From Silene conica (taxonomy: Eukaryota > Streptophyta > Magnoliopsida > Caryophyllales > Caryophyllaceae), in contig CM055319.2 in NCBI GenBank assembly GCA_029255685.2, positions 18,007,247 to 18,071,246 on the forward strand: a stretch of 64,000 bases of DNA. The letters run 5' to 3'. The position numbers were made by a program, and so were the translations under genes. Under the pieces are notes generated by a model. It saw only the letters and a list, made by a program, of their open reading frames with translations, searched no databases and was not told the DNA's origin. Below are positions 11,547 to 27,924 of this stretch, in pieces. How positions within the stretch are numbered: position 1 is the first letter of the stretch; each line of letters opens with the position of its first letter.

Positions 11547-12121
11547 CAGGGATGACAATGGATCCTAGATCCGGTCCAGATCCGTAAGACCCGACCTTGA
11601 TGGACCGGATCTGGATCCTATTTTTTCAGACCCGTTGGATTCGGGTCGGATCTGGATCCACTACTTAAAACGGATCTGGATCTGGATCTTCTTACGCGGA
11701 CCCTGAAGGATCCACATCCGACCCTGGACCCGTTTTCATAGTAAACATATAAAGTTTTACGTCTTAGTTATCTTGTTTCTTGATTTGTGTTTCGATTACT
11801 TGGTCATAATAATTACTACGTGTAATTTTTGATTGAACATAATTGTCACGCTACTAGCTACTTTTCTATTTTATTGTATTTCGGAAAATGGATATCAATA
11901 GTGTTATGACTCATGAGTTTTTTATAATGTGAGGCTAGAAACTGGACCCGGATCTGACCCGGATCCGTTGGAACCGGATCTCACATATTTGGACCCGTTG
12001 GATCTGGATCGGATCTAAATCCAGGGATCGGATCCGTTGGAACCGGATCTCACATATACAATACGGATCTGGATCTGGATCCTACTGGACCCGGTCCAGA
12101 TTCGACCCGTTGTCATCCCTA
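11547..12121. mobile_element. hAT-like MITE with GGATCTGGATC-rich arms
   Basis: The element begins CAGGGATGACAATGGATCC and ends GACCCGTTGTCATCCCTA, so the termini are inverted (C/TAGGGATGACAA). It is flanked by imperfect 8-bp target duplications, attgtggt at 11,539-11,546 and gctgtggt at 12,122-12,129. An 8-bp TSD and a YAGGGATG terminus are characteristic of the hAT superfamily. Both arms are crowded with GGATCTGGATC / GATCCAGATCC repeats and the AT-rich centre has no transposase, so it is non-autonomous. Confidence 0.75.
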
Positions 12122-12129
12122 GCTGTGGT

Positions 12130-13365
12130 ATTCAAACATGAGATTCTCATGACTTCATTTGACCCATTGAACTTGATTAAACCCGTTCCCGTCACGGTTC
12201 ACTCTTCCAAAGGTGTTAAACCCATTTCTTATGGTGCCACCAACACCAACTTCTACCATTGTCATTGGTAGGAGGATCAAAATTTATGTACGTACTATCA
12301 CATTGCGTAAGGGATATCAATATCCACTTATAAATTCACAAACTTTGTGAGCACATTATCCGATCAGATTATCCATCACTCTTGATAATCTGCCAAAAAA
12401 TCGGATGCTTTGGATTATGATGCAGGCAATTAATGGAGTTAAATATTCTCACAACGGAATACTACCGCTTAGTCATTCAATTTTTTATCCTGCAAATTCT
12501 TCACAATATATGCATACTCCATTACATATCAAGCAATGCAATTATGCATCTATAACTTGTATGATATAGTCTTATAAAAGACACCATATTCCGATATCAT
12601 AATTATTCGGCGTGGACGGTGGTGAGTGGGGGAAGTGTGGTTGGTCGTTGAGATATAATATGGGTGTGCGCAGGTTTGTACTTTGTAGTTACTGGGTTAA
12701 TTTCTGATTTTTGTTTTTTCTCTTTTTTTAAAATTTTGAGTTTTATTTTAGTTTTTTAATAATTTTTTCAATGTTAATTAATTTTCTCCTTATTCTATCT
12801 TTTTTACTTTGTATGAGGTTCTAAATAATAAAAAAGAATAGGAAAAATTGATTGATACTGGATTTATATTCAACCTCCCTGCTAAATGTTATGAAAATGG
12901 TCTGTAGATGATAGATGAAATAAAATCACTTGGTTTGTTACATAATATTCATATCCGAGTTTGGCAGCATTTTTCAAAACGTCGTTTCGGGGAGAGAAGG
13001 CAGTTGACTTTTGGGGATTTTTGGGATTTTGACGCCACTGGTTCTCTGTTGTTTTTTGGTGGGGATGATAAAAATGAGGAGGTTTGTTCAGAATAAGTGT
13101 GAAAAATGTGTGGAAGTGACCGAAATAATGTGCGAGAATTAGCAGGTCGTATAGCTATTGCGTTCATTAATCTAGCCAACTGCCAACGTATATATGGAAT
13201 TAATCCAAAAACAGTTTCATAAACTAAAAAGAATTTATGTTGAATAGAATTATTATTTCAAGGCACTGAAACATCATTTCATAAACTAAAAAAGAATTTA
13301 TGTTGATCTCGAGAATGGTTCATCAGAAAAATACAGAGGATACTTGAAGAAAAAAATGGAGTTTG
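12130..13365. other. Intergenic; no supported gene
   Basis: A 62-codon plus frame at 12,908-13,096 has no recognised domain. Around 13,215-13,300 a TTTCATAAACTAAAAA-GAATTTATGTTG segment occurs twice, about 70 bases apart. Nothing else is visible. Confidence 0.4.
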
Positions 13366-14115
13366 TCAAGCAGGAAGAGAGGAGGTAGGAAGAGGGTAAG
13401 GGCCAGTAGGTCTTTGTTGCTTGTATATTCTATCCTCTTCAGCCGTGGCTGCAGTAGATCCGACGTAGTAAGCCACAAGGAACAATCCATGAATAAAGCA
13501 CAAAATCCCTCCTATGACGAACAAGTGCTTGTGTGAGAATCCGCATGATTGTCTTGATTGCGAGTTTGAGACTGTCCCTAGTACGAGCATTGGGAAGGCG
13601 ATGAACAGAATGATCCTGCAATGTATTAGCACATGGCCGGCATGGGAATAAATATCATGTTTCTTAGACTTGAGAATATGGAAACTGTTGACACGATATT
13701 GTGAAAAAAAAGGGGGGGAATGTGGTACCATGAGAAGATGAGGGAACCCCCGGCAATTTGTCTGTTAGAAGATGATCGCTCCCAGTCTTCCGCTGATCGT
13801 ATGCAGACACAGCCGCCAAGCACATTGGCGAAGACATGAGCTAATGCTAATAGTATAGAAGCAGCCAGTCCGAGCCTGTAAGCGTCATAGCTCGGCTCCC
13901 GACACTCAAAAATCCACACTCGCATATTCTTTTCCTGCAAAGTTGTATTCAGTTAGAGTCTTGTGAAACGGTCCCACACAAAGACATACGGATAATGAGA
14001 GGGGAAAGGGGATTACCTTGTTTTGAGCCACTTGAGCTTGAATAGCGAGTATTCCGGCCACAATGTCCATGACCATGAGCAAGAGACAGACTAAAGGGCC
14101 GATTTTATTCGCCAT
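13366..14115 (-). CDS. DUF1218 four-helix membrane protein (MWL/VCC-like), 184 aa
   Basis: Three exons join in frame: 14115-14017, 13934-13729 and 13615-13366 (99 + 206 + 250 = 555 nt). All introns are GT-AG (CAAG|GTAATC ... TTTGCAG|GAAAAG and TCATG|GTACCA ... TTGCAG|GATCAT). The protein begins MANKIGPLVCLLLMVMDIVA, a first membrane helix. It continues with a lumenal/apoplastic loop containing ECREP, a second helix (AASILLALAHVFANVLGGCVC), a third (IILFIAFPMLVLGTV) and a fourth (FVIGGILCFIHGLFLVAYYVG), then a Pro/Ser tail. Length and helix order match plant DUF1218 proteins, whose known members (MODIFYING WALL LIGNIN, VASCULATURE COMPLEXITY AND CONNECTIVITY) act at the ER or plasma membrane and affect lignin or vein pattern. 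The role here is inferred from family only. An in-frame ATG at 14,130 is a weaker start because family members begin close to the first helix. Confidence 0.85.
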
Positions 14116-14217
14116 GCTGAATCTTGTCATTGTTTACGACGGATTAGTGGAAGTTATAGTTATAATTGAGCACTGTTTGATTGATTACAAATATACTGTA
14201 GGCCGAGATGGGTGTGC

Positions 14218-14228
14218 TTTTTATAAGG
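14218..14228 (-). promoter_or_regulatory. Candidate TATA box of the DUF1218 gene
   Basis: On the minus strand CTTATAAAAAG lies about 100 bases upstream of the chosen ATG, a normal distance for a plant core promoter with a short leader. The call is by sequence and position only. Confidence 0.45.
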
Positions 14229-14873
14229 TTGGAAGTCACAAGTATAGAGTCTTTGATAAGAAGTAGAGAATATAGAATCAAGATTGAGGAACAAGTAGGT
14301 CATCTTCATTTTTCTGATAGTTTTGAGGAAAGAAAATCTATGAATTTAGGTCAAAGAAAAGTTTGATGATTGATTAGCTGTTCAGAAATGGAAATTCTGC
14401 AACTGTAAAGGTCTCTTTTGTCTTCACAATTTTTGCTTTATTCCAAGTTTGTATAATTCATTCAATTCATTGTATGTTTAATATTCTGGATTCTTGGCAT
14501 GGAGAGCAAGGAAAGCAGGGTATCAACAACATGACTGCCAGGAGTCCATCTTAAATATCAACATCTAGGTCCGGTTTGGTAGACATATATTGATCGGAAT
14601 TTACCATGTTTTTGAATGTGTTGTTAATAACCTCATATTGTAATATCATATTTAATTTATACATGAAATTGCTAGATTTGTCATATAATTTGTTAATTAT
14701 CAATCGCAATTTCTTAATCTGGCTAACTTAATTTGATGATCAAACCTCCTACAAAATTATGTCAACTGTATTCTATTAAGGCTATATGTCATCATCAATT
14801 GGCTTTAGGTGTTTTGCCAAACAGCCGAACAGGGCCCTATTGTTTGAATAAATAAAGACATTACCAATAATTA

Positions 14874-15230
14874 CTCCCTCCATCCCACTTTTATTGTCCT
14901 ACTTTCAATTCCTTTTTGAGAGGATTTAACAAATAAGATAAAACTACTACTCTATCCTTTTAATTCAGAATAAGAGTGACATTACAATTTTGATAGGATG
15001 AATGGTAGTTAAAAACTTAAGGGTATTAATGGCAGCTACTAGTTTATCATACTTGATAAAAGCTCTCTTATCCTAACTATGGTCCAATATGAAGTTGGTG
15101 ATTCGATTCTCATATATGATATATTGTACTTATTTGAAGAAGAAAAAAGGCTAAATTATCATAATAAATTAATGGGATAATGAAACGGTCTTAAAAAAAA
15201 CTTTTTTATTAATAAATGAGTGGGAGGCGT
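14874..15230. mobile_element. Stowaway-like MITE
   Basis: The left end CTCCCTCCATCCCACTTTTA and right end AAATGAGTGGGAGGCG are diverged inverted repeats of the Stowaway (Tc1/mariner) terminus, with TA at both edges. The inside is AT-rich and non-coding. It lies between the DUF1218 and bHLH genes. Confidence 0.6.
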
Positions 15231-17500
15231 AATTTGTTTGGAACAATTCTATATCTATATAATAACATAAAAAGCGTAGATTGAGTAGGTAGTTGAATGA
15301 CAAGTGGCGAATTATTGAGTAGGTAATTGAACGACATGTGGCGAGCTACATTTTTATGCTAAATCAAAATATTAAAATAAAGAACAAATAGAAAACGAAA
15401 AGGCAAAATACTAATCAATGTAGAAATGACCTAAACCTTTGTCTACCAAACATTACCCAACTACCTAATCACAATTTATATCTCTTGAATGTCAAATTTT
15501 TCATATTTTACAGTTATGAAACCAATTTAACAAATTTTACCTATAAAATAAGATCAAATGATATAAAATCTAACATATTCTTACCAAAAATTAAAAATAA
15601 AAAAATTCACGGGTAAGTTTATTCTTTTTCGCCTATGTTTTTCTAATAACCTATTTAATTTCATTTGATTGATTATTTGAAACTTTTCATATTTGTATTT
15701 TTGTAATGAGTTGGAATCAATTGAGGGAGAAATGAAGAAGTAAAATGAAAATAGACGAAAATAGGAAAATCTAACAAGCATTTGTATCATATTCTTTATT
15801 TTTGGCATTGTCGAATGTTGATGAGGACACTTTATATCACTAATTATCGAATGTATTTAAACCTTAGTTTTATAGTCTCACATTTTATTATTATTGAAAT
15901 AACGTTTTTGGAATTTTTTAATGTATTTATTAATTGATAATGTGTAGTGAATTTGCTGAAATTGATATTAACAACTTTATGTATGGGCATATGGTCGTGG
16001 TGTGTTTGGTATAAGTATAATATTTTTTATGAAGTCGGGTAAAGCAATATATTTTTCCTGTACTTTGAGTACCAAAGAGGATCCTATCGTTTAATTTGTA
16101 ATTTTAAATTTTTAATGAGAGAATATCCATGATTATCGATGTTGTTTTTATTTATTGTACCCTTATTTAAATTATGTTTTATTTGATTAAACTTTACATG
16201 ATTAATTTAAGAGAAATTGAGTTAGAATATTCTCTTAAATATTGTTATTATATTCATATTTAAAAAATATAATCATTTAACTAAGGTTAATACTACTTAC
16301 TACTTTCATAATATCATTTTAATAAAGTTGTAAACTAGTAAAAGTGTTATTTAAATGTCCAGTAAAAACGATCATTCAGCTATAAAGGTCATATAAGAAT
16401 GATCGAACTAAATTATAATAACAAAAACAATATAATTTTTTAATGAAGAGTTAAAAAATCTCGTGATTTTCACGGAAAATTAAATTATATATCAAATTAT
16501 CAATGTTTGTGTCAATAATATGAGGACATTACAATATTACATATACATTATACATTATTGTTGCGCAGCTCAACGGGGTCAAACTTGAGCCTAATCGTTA
16601 GTTTTCAGATAGTAAGGTATGGTTCTTTGTGGTTTAATTTTAGCCCATTTTAATTTTGCTTGGTTATATTCTGTTAAATTTTATTTACGTTCAATTAATT
16701 ATATTCGGTTAATTTCTCTACAAGTTTAACTTTTAATTTAACTAAATTGAGTACTTCACCTTAATTACACTCAATTTAGTGTAATTAAGTTATACTCAAA
16801 TTAATTCAATTCAGCTCGTTTTAATTGAAAAGAACACGACCTAAATGGTAAAATAGAATATTACGTAGAATATATGCTTTGATAATGATGCACAACAGCA
16901 CAGGTGTTGAACAGATTCTAGTTTAGTACTCCGTAATTGAAATGAAGGTATTAAATCCATCCCAAATTCTTATGTGACGGATTTATCCGTCGCAAGCTTG
17001 CGACGTGTCAAATAATATCAATTTGGAGTAGATAAAGACAAAAATAAGTACCTAGAAAATAGCAAAGTGTTTAATTTTATTCACCCAATACTTGCGGTAA
17101 ACTCATACCCACAAACTAGGTTCTAAACTTTACACAAACCGAATAATTAAATCCTAACCTAACCCGAATGACATGTTTGCAGGTGTAACACGAGAAAGAT
17201 GATCCGAGTAGAAGGGGTTTATGCAATCGCTGTCAGTTTGTTCCATACAAGGTGGTGTCTTGATTTCATTGCGTAACATGAGTTAACAGTACATCCTTGT
17301 GTCCCTCCCAAAACCCTCAACTTCAACACACTCCACTCTTTTTACACACTTTTCTCGCACTACTATATTCCTCCCATACTTTTTCACATATTAGCCACAC
17401 ACTTCCATTCCCATAACCTTTTTGTCCCTTATAATCTACCTAAAGTCAGAACAAATACGATTCCCCGGCCGTAAAACCATATTAGTAAGTTAGTTTAACG
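15231..17500. other. Intergenic, upstream of the bHLH gene
   Basis: No gene is supported. At 15,247 TCTATATCTATATAATAACA followed by duplicated GAGTAGGTAGTTGAATGACA...GTGGCGA resembles a Helitron 5' end, but no CTRR end was found. At 16,970-17,010 a short GTGACGGATTTATCCGTCGC inverted repeat resembles CACTA subterminal motifs. The last about 250 bases are C/T-rich and probably hold the promoter and leader of the bHLH gene. Confidence 0.4.
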
Positions 17501-18782
17501 ATGGGCGACTTCGAAGAACTAGACTTGGATCCTAACTGGGTTTGCTGTCTTCTGGAAGACATTCCTGCAACCTGTTGTGATGCTTTCTCCCCCCATTCTT
17601 CATTTCCGTCGCCTATCCCTTCTGATCATCATCCTTTTGTCAACCCAAATTCTCTTTGGTTTGTTTTTATCTTTCAACCTTTATTGCTGTTTATGCCTCA
17701 AACAATGTGTTCTATTATACCTTATCTCATATCTTTCTTCTTGCAGTAAAAGCTCTAAAGACTCCAACGGTTTGGACGATTGTTGTCAGAAAAGGTACTG
17801 ATGCATTGACATTTGACAGCATCACCATTGTTATCGTCTCATACCTTTAATACTCCTACCATTGGTGATATATTGAGGGCTCCGATGTAGACAGCCATTT
17901 CCTGTGATACAAACAGCAAGAGTGTGTTTACGGATGATCCATGACAAAGTCGGGTCATCCATGAGTCATTTTATGATATAAGAAGCAAACACAACTAATT
18001 AAGTGAAGCTTGCTATTATACTGACTCTGAATCATCTTGATTCCACTTTTACCAGCTAACAATTTGCTAACCATTGAACTGTAGGGTTCGAGGTGGATCA
18101 TCGTGTGCATCGTTTAGCTCCAAAGCATGCCGTGAGAAATTACGAAGGGATCATGTAAATGAAAGGCATGCCAATATTAGCTGTTATTATTATGCATCAT
18201 CTGTATAAACCATCACAACAATGCTACCCTTTTTTATTTTATCATTGATTTTGTTCTCCTATGTCACTAGGTTTCTTGAATTAAGTGCTATTTTGGAGCC
18301 TGGAAAACCACCCAAGTTGGACAAAGCTACTATACTGATTGACGCTGCTCGAATGGTGAAAATGCTACATGATGAAATTAACACTCTCAAGAGCCGGAAT
18401 GTAGAGCTAAAACAGAAAACCGATGAATTAAAGGTGCTTTTTCGTCACTGTCAAACACTGATCCAACTCGACAAAAACCAAACTCAACCTCTAATTCAGT
18501 TCCCTTCTAGGCCTCTACCTAATAATTTGGAGGCTCTTGTTGCAGGCCGAGAAGAATAAGATTCGGTCTGAAAAACTAAGGTTAAAGGTGAAGAAAGATC
18601 GTATAGAACAGCGTATCAAAACGATGGGAATTCCTCATAGCATGAAGCTCCCTCCATCTCCATATGTCATCCCTAAACTAATGCCTGTATTTGGCTACCC
18701 AGTCGTCCCTACGTGGAATTTCACGGCACACGCTTCTCTCAATGCCTCTAAAGATCATGCTCTCCATCCTCCAGTTGCTTAG
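17501..18782 (+). CDS. bHLH transcription factor, subgroup IVc (ILR3/bHLH104/115-like), 228 aa
   Basis: Five exons join in frame: 17501-17658, 17747-17794, 18085-18165, 18271-18433 and 18546-18782 (687 nt). The N terminus MGDFEELDLDPNWVC is acidic. Exons 3 and 4 encode the bHLH (SSKACREKLRRDHVNERFLE then LSAILEPGKPPKLDKATIL), followed by a leucine-zipper-like coiled coil and a C terminus ending KDHALHPPVA. Subgroup IVc factors activate iron-deficiency genes in the nucleus as dimers, and their conserved C terminus is the region recognised by the BTS E3 ligase; both are family knowledge. The basic region keeps the DNA-contact Glu and Arg residues, with His-Val in place of the common Arg/Lys-Leu just after REKLRRD. 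Intron 3 uses a GC donor (GAAAG|GCATGC ... TCACTAG|G); the other three are GT-AG. The copy looks intact. Confidence 0.9.
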
Positions 18783-18994
18783 GTTATACTCCCTCCACCC
18801 CGCTTATATGTCTCCATTAACTATACCGATGATGATGCTGGTTTCATAAAGCAAACTTCCTATGTCAAAAATGAAGATAATATGTATGGGATGAGCCGAT
18901 GAGGCCAGCATCTTATTCCCTAAATTGTAATTTCCTCGATTTTAGGCTTGTAAACATCATCAAGTATTACAGTTTATAAATTGCCTTTCAAGTG

Positions 18995-19045
18995 CTTCCT
19001 CCGTCTCATTCATTTGTTATAAACAAATGATTGGGACGGAGGGAG
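18995..19045. mobile_element. Stowaway-like 51-bp hairpin after the bHLH gene
   Basis: CTTCCTCCGTCTCATTCATT...AATGATTGGGACGGAGGGAG is a near-perfect inverted repeat with a very short loop, centred on GTTATAAAC. A lone CTCCCTCCACCCC end lies at about 18,789, so a larger damaged element may span 18,789-19,045. It sits about 210 bases after the bHLH stop and could be within its 3' UTR. Confidence 0.6.
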
Positions 19046-19392
19046 AATATTTTACCTCTTGTTCTTCCATGCGAATTTTGATGCAGAACATCTTGACCAT
19101 GGTTGACAGTTTCAGTATTTCGTATGGCATGTTCAAGTGTAAAACATAAAAGGGGGTTTTACAAGTGTGATTAAGCCTTTATTTATGGACAAAACCTCTA
19201 GATCGAGACTCTCGGCCTCAAGGGGGCTTACAACCTCACTATAAACCGCGTTTCCAAACTCTAATCTCGCTACAACTTTCAGAGCTACAGTCTTAAACAA
19301 GATTATACATGGTCATATTTAATCTTACCTAACCACAAAGCTATTGCCCAAAGTAATTCAGGATCAGCTTGGTTGAACACGGACCTTAAATA

Positions 19393-24748
<5,356 letters not shown>

Positions 24749-24829
24749 TTTGAAAAAGAGTGTTGTTTAACAGAGAAGCATCTGCATTTGTTAGGCATTC
24801 AGAAATTTATCAAGAAATTTAGTTTGTTT

Positions 24830-24842
24830 TTGACAAAGTCAA
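24830..24842. promoter_or_regulatory. Palindromic W-box pair upstream of CRK
   Basis: TTGACAAAGTCAA lies 82-94 bases upstream of the CRK start codon. On the minus strand it reads TTGACTTTGTCAA, which contains the WRKY-binding core TTGACT and a second TTGAC in inverted orientation. WRKY control of CRK genes is established for the family; use of this site is inferred. Confidence 0.45.
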
Positions 24843-25149
24843 CTTGTTTGCCAATACAAGACACATTTGTTAATATAATTTTCACAAGTTGTTCCTTGAT
24901 GATGCTATGTTACACTCTCATTTACACAATTACCATAAAACAGAATAATTATATACACAACTACACAAATGAAATCATCTGTGTAAATACTTTATTTCAT
25001 GATGTCATCAAAAAATTATCTTGAACTCCATTTTCAACAAAAACAAAAACACGCTATAATATATCTGACATCAGAGGGTATTACTTTAGCTTACCTTTTC
25101 CTTCCTTAAATATTCACATTAATCTAACTACAAAGAAAACCTCCGAAAT

Positions 25150-25375
25150 AACCCTTAAGGGCTTGTTTGGATACCAAAATAGGAGGGCAATGGAGGGGAG
25201 GGGTAGGTGGAATGGACTATTGGTGTTTGGATAAAATTTCCCTCAGAAAATGAATCCCTCCTCCTCCATTTCCCTCCCCCCCTTTTTGCTATCCAAACAA
25301 GGGATTCTAAATCTCCTACTCTCCCTCCCTTTCCTTTCCCTCCAAATCCTTCCTTCCAAACAAGCCCTTAGGGTT
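25150..25375. mobile_element. MITE with GGGCTTGTTTGGA termini
   Basis: The left end AACCCTTAAGGGCTTGTTTG and right end CCAAACAAGCCCTTAGGGTT are inverted repeats about 20 bases long. The interior is purine-rich on the left and pyrimidine-rich on the right (GGAGGGGAGG / CCTCCATTTCCC), so the whole element can fold back. Superfamily is uncertain (PIF/Harbinger or hAT). It lies between the two CRK copies. Confidence 0.65.
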
Positions 25376-25432
25376 GTGAGATCAAGTAACACAACTATAT
25401 CAACACACACAGATTTATGATTGATTGATAAA

Positions 25433-26010
25433 AGGTACTTGCCTGTTATTTATTGGGAGGCCAATATTATTTGAGGATCCTTAGCAGTTCGGCTTCTGTT
25501 GCCTAAGCTTTCAGTTTCAGGCAGTTTTCTGCGTTGTTGAGTCAGCAATTTTTTCAGTCATTGTTCATCGGGGTCCCCCAAACATATCTGAAAGCTGTTG
25601 GACGAGAAATAGAGACTAATAGGCCTGAAAACATAGCCAAAAACAAATTGACGCAACCAGAAATGACCTAAAAACGCCTGAAAATGAAGAATTTGAGATA
25701 ATAACCTAAATTGGCATGACCCCAACAACACGACTCGTAACCGTTAGCCTCAAAGCAACTCATACTACACTTCCCTCGTACCAGGCAAATCGTTATAACT
25801 TAGCCTCAAAAGTAGTCACACTACATGATCAACTAGAATAATGAAAGGCACATACCTGTTCAGTTTTAGTCAGCCAATCTAGTTTGATGATCCTCAGCAG
25901 TTATGCTACTTCAGTAGGAGCTTTCTGCTTTCAGGTTCTGGAAGTTTCTTGCATTATTATTCTCTCAGCTGCCTCTCGTTCCAGTTGTTCATCAAGCTCA
26001 CTCCAATAAC
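25433..26010. repeat. Diverged direct duplication between the CRK copies
   Basis: A segment of about 160 bases occurs twice, at about 25,433-25,610 and 25,850-26,010. Shared landmarks in the same order are ACCTGTT/GCCTGTT, GATCCTTAGCAGTT / GATCCTCAGCAGTT, TTTCAG...CAG, a TCAGCAA/TCAGCTG block and GTTGTTCATC/ATTGTTCATC. It may be a duplicated 5' flank of CRK genes. It has no coding potential. Confidence 0.5.
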
Positions 26011-26049
26011 CTTATATAATTCATAACTTCATATACATAGCTCTAAGCC

Positions 26050-26260
26050 ACACCCACTGTGATGATGTCACATGTAAAGGTCTCCCACGTTGAAGAAAGA
26101 GGAGAAAATGATCAGCTTTATAAACCAAGGAGCTAGACCACCCATTGCCAATTGTTTTTGGATGAAACCTCCATGAACTTATGAAGTGGACACAATCTCC
26201 TCCTTGATGGGTACGGCCCAGACCCATACAACAACATCAGAGCCTTAATTCCGAAATGAT
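26050..26260 (+). mobile_element. TRIM/solo-LTR-like sequence (copy 2)
   Basis: It contains AGGTCTCCCACGTTGAAG, AGCTTTATAAACCAAGGAGC, TAGACCACCCATTGCCAATT, TTTTTGGATGAAACCTCCAT and a CCCATACAACAACATCAGAGCC tail resembling an initiator-tRNA primer site (TATCAGAGC). The block order matches 10,370-10,640. Exact ends were not determined. Confidence 0.45.
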
Positions 26261-26649
26261 TTGGAGTCGCGTGACATGAATCATCCCATGTCATCCATTA
26301 GAACGTCTATGGGTGATCGCACACCTCAAAATACGAAAATATAGAAAAGGAAAAGTGAAAAACACAAGGGGATGAAACATAATACAAAATTCAAGATAAA
26401 CTTATAAGTTTTAAAATCAAAGTCTGGATTTCTTTTATAAAAACTTAGAATTTAAATCGAGAATAAAGATTAAAACGATTTTGAAAACCACGTAAAACTT
26501 AAGGGTCCGTAATACCTTAAAAATGAACCAAGTATTAATATATAAGAAAATTGTTGGTAAAAACGTGTACTAAATCTTAAGAAGACAAACAAATTTAGAA
26601 TAATTTAATAAAAATACTAAATATTTCAAATAACATCAAATACTAAAAA

Positions 26650-27170
26650 AGCACATGTATCATTTCCCTCCATTGTGCTCTCTCCGTCACCATTCCCTCG
26701 CCAAGCCCGAGAAATCTCATATTGTGCCCTATCACTCTTAGCCCTGTCTGTTTTGGTCTCCCTCTACCCCTAGCAACCTTTTCTGTTCCCCAAGTCTGTC
26801 CCCAAGTCTCTAATCTCTTAACTTAGATTAACGCATGCGTCCGTACGTCTCCTTCTCACATGGCCAAACCATCTTAGTCGATTTTCCATCATCTTTTCCT
26901 CTATTGGCGCCACTTTCCCCTTTTTCCTAATCACCTCATTCCTTAATGGATATTTCCTTGTATGGCCGCACATCCGCCTCAACATACGTATCTCTGCCAC
27001 ACTCATCTTTTGAATGTGACAATGTTTAACGGCCCAACACTCGGAACCGTAAAGTAAGGCAGGCCTAATCCTAGTGCGATAGAATTTTCCCTTTAATCTA
27101 AGGGGCATATCTTTTCTCGCATCAAAACACTGAAATACATGGGTAAGGCAGGCCCATGTGCGAATTTAAT
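26650..27170 (-). pseudogene. RTE-type LINE 3' fragment
   Basis: A minus frame at 27,108-26,818 reads LKGKFYRTRIRPALLYGSEC, then KMSVAEIRMLRRMCGHTRK and ENRLRWFGHVRRR. This is the conserved C-terminal tail of plant RTE-clade reverse transcriptases. The catalytic part is missing. The 3' end in element sense is around 26,650. It is a different clade from the L1 remnants at 4,335-6,927 and 32,585-33,250. Confidence 0.8.
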
Positions 27171-27920
27171 ACCCTCTTCCACTAAATGAATATGTAATAA
27201 AAAGAACAAGAAAAAAAATACAGCTACGAAAAAGTAATTGCACTGTTGAACGTCAAGCACATTAATTCTTATTGATACACGCTGAATACAACATTAGTTT
27301 AGCTAGCCGGAAATGACATGTACATTCTTATTGTACTCGATGAACACACCTAAAAAACAGTCTGTCGGCTGTTTCAGAAAAGGCTCTAGCATGCCCAGAA
27401 AATCACTGAAACACATGGGTAAAACCACATCAGAAAAATCATTTGAGGGCAAGGAGAGGAGGCTGCCTATACATTCTGTTATCAGGCTATACAAATTTTA
27501 TGCTCTACTAAAACAGTCTTGTTTCCAGTATCCAACATTACTAAAGTACCTACAACCATTGGCAGATGCAACTTGTACCATGTGGGGTCTATGGACACTG
27601 GAAACTATGTTACCCGACTCTTCTAATTTCATTGCGTACCCGTGTCCGACACTCGACACTCGGACATGGGTATGACACATAGACATTTCATTTTAGACCA
27701 AAATGTGCATATTTTTCAATAAAATAGCCGAGTCCGACACTTGGACACGTACCCGTGTCGGGTACTTCTAAACGAGTCCGAGTTACATAGACTGGAAATC
27801 TAAAATTCTGCACATAAAAATTTTGCCCAGTTTTAGTAGTATCAAATTCAAATTTTATTTGTATAGTAATATCGTTGGAAATTTTATAGTCACTAGAAAC
27901 AGAATCTGTATCCACTACTA
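27171..27920. other. Spacer with a GTGTCCGACACTCG-type dispersed repeat
   Basis: 27,640-27,790 contains GTGTCCGACACTCGACACTC, TTCATTTTAGACC and GACACTTGGACACGTACCCG. A related block with GACACTC...GGTATGACATTCCGACAC and TTCATTTTAGATC occurs in CRK intron 3 near 21,485-21,550. Overlapping frames at 27,303-27,686 have no recognisable domain. Confidence 0.4.
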
Positions 27921-27924
27921 CTAA

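Noticed and set aside
13366..13731. Single-exon reading of the DUF1218 ORFs as separate small proteins
   Set aside because: GT-AG junctions join them into one in-frame 184-aa protein with four helices.
14577..14830. Possible MITE between TAGGTCCGGTTTGGTAGAC and GCCAAACAGCCGAACAGGGCC
   Set aside because: The ends are only partly complementary and no target duplication could be seen.
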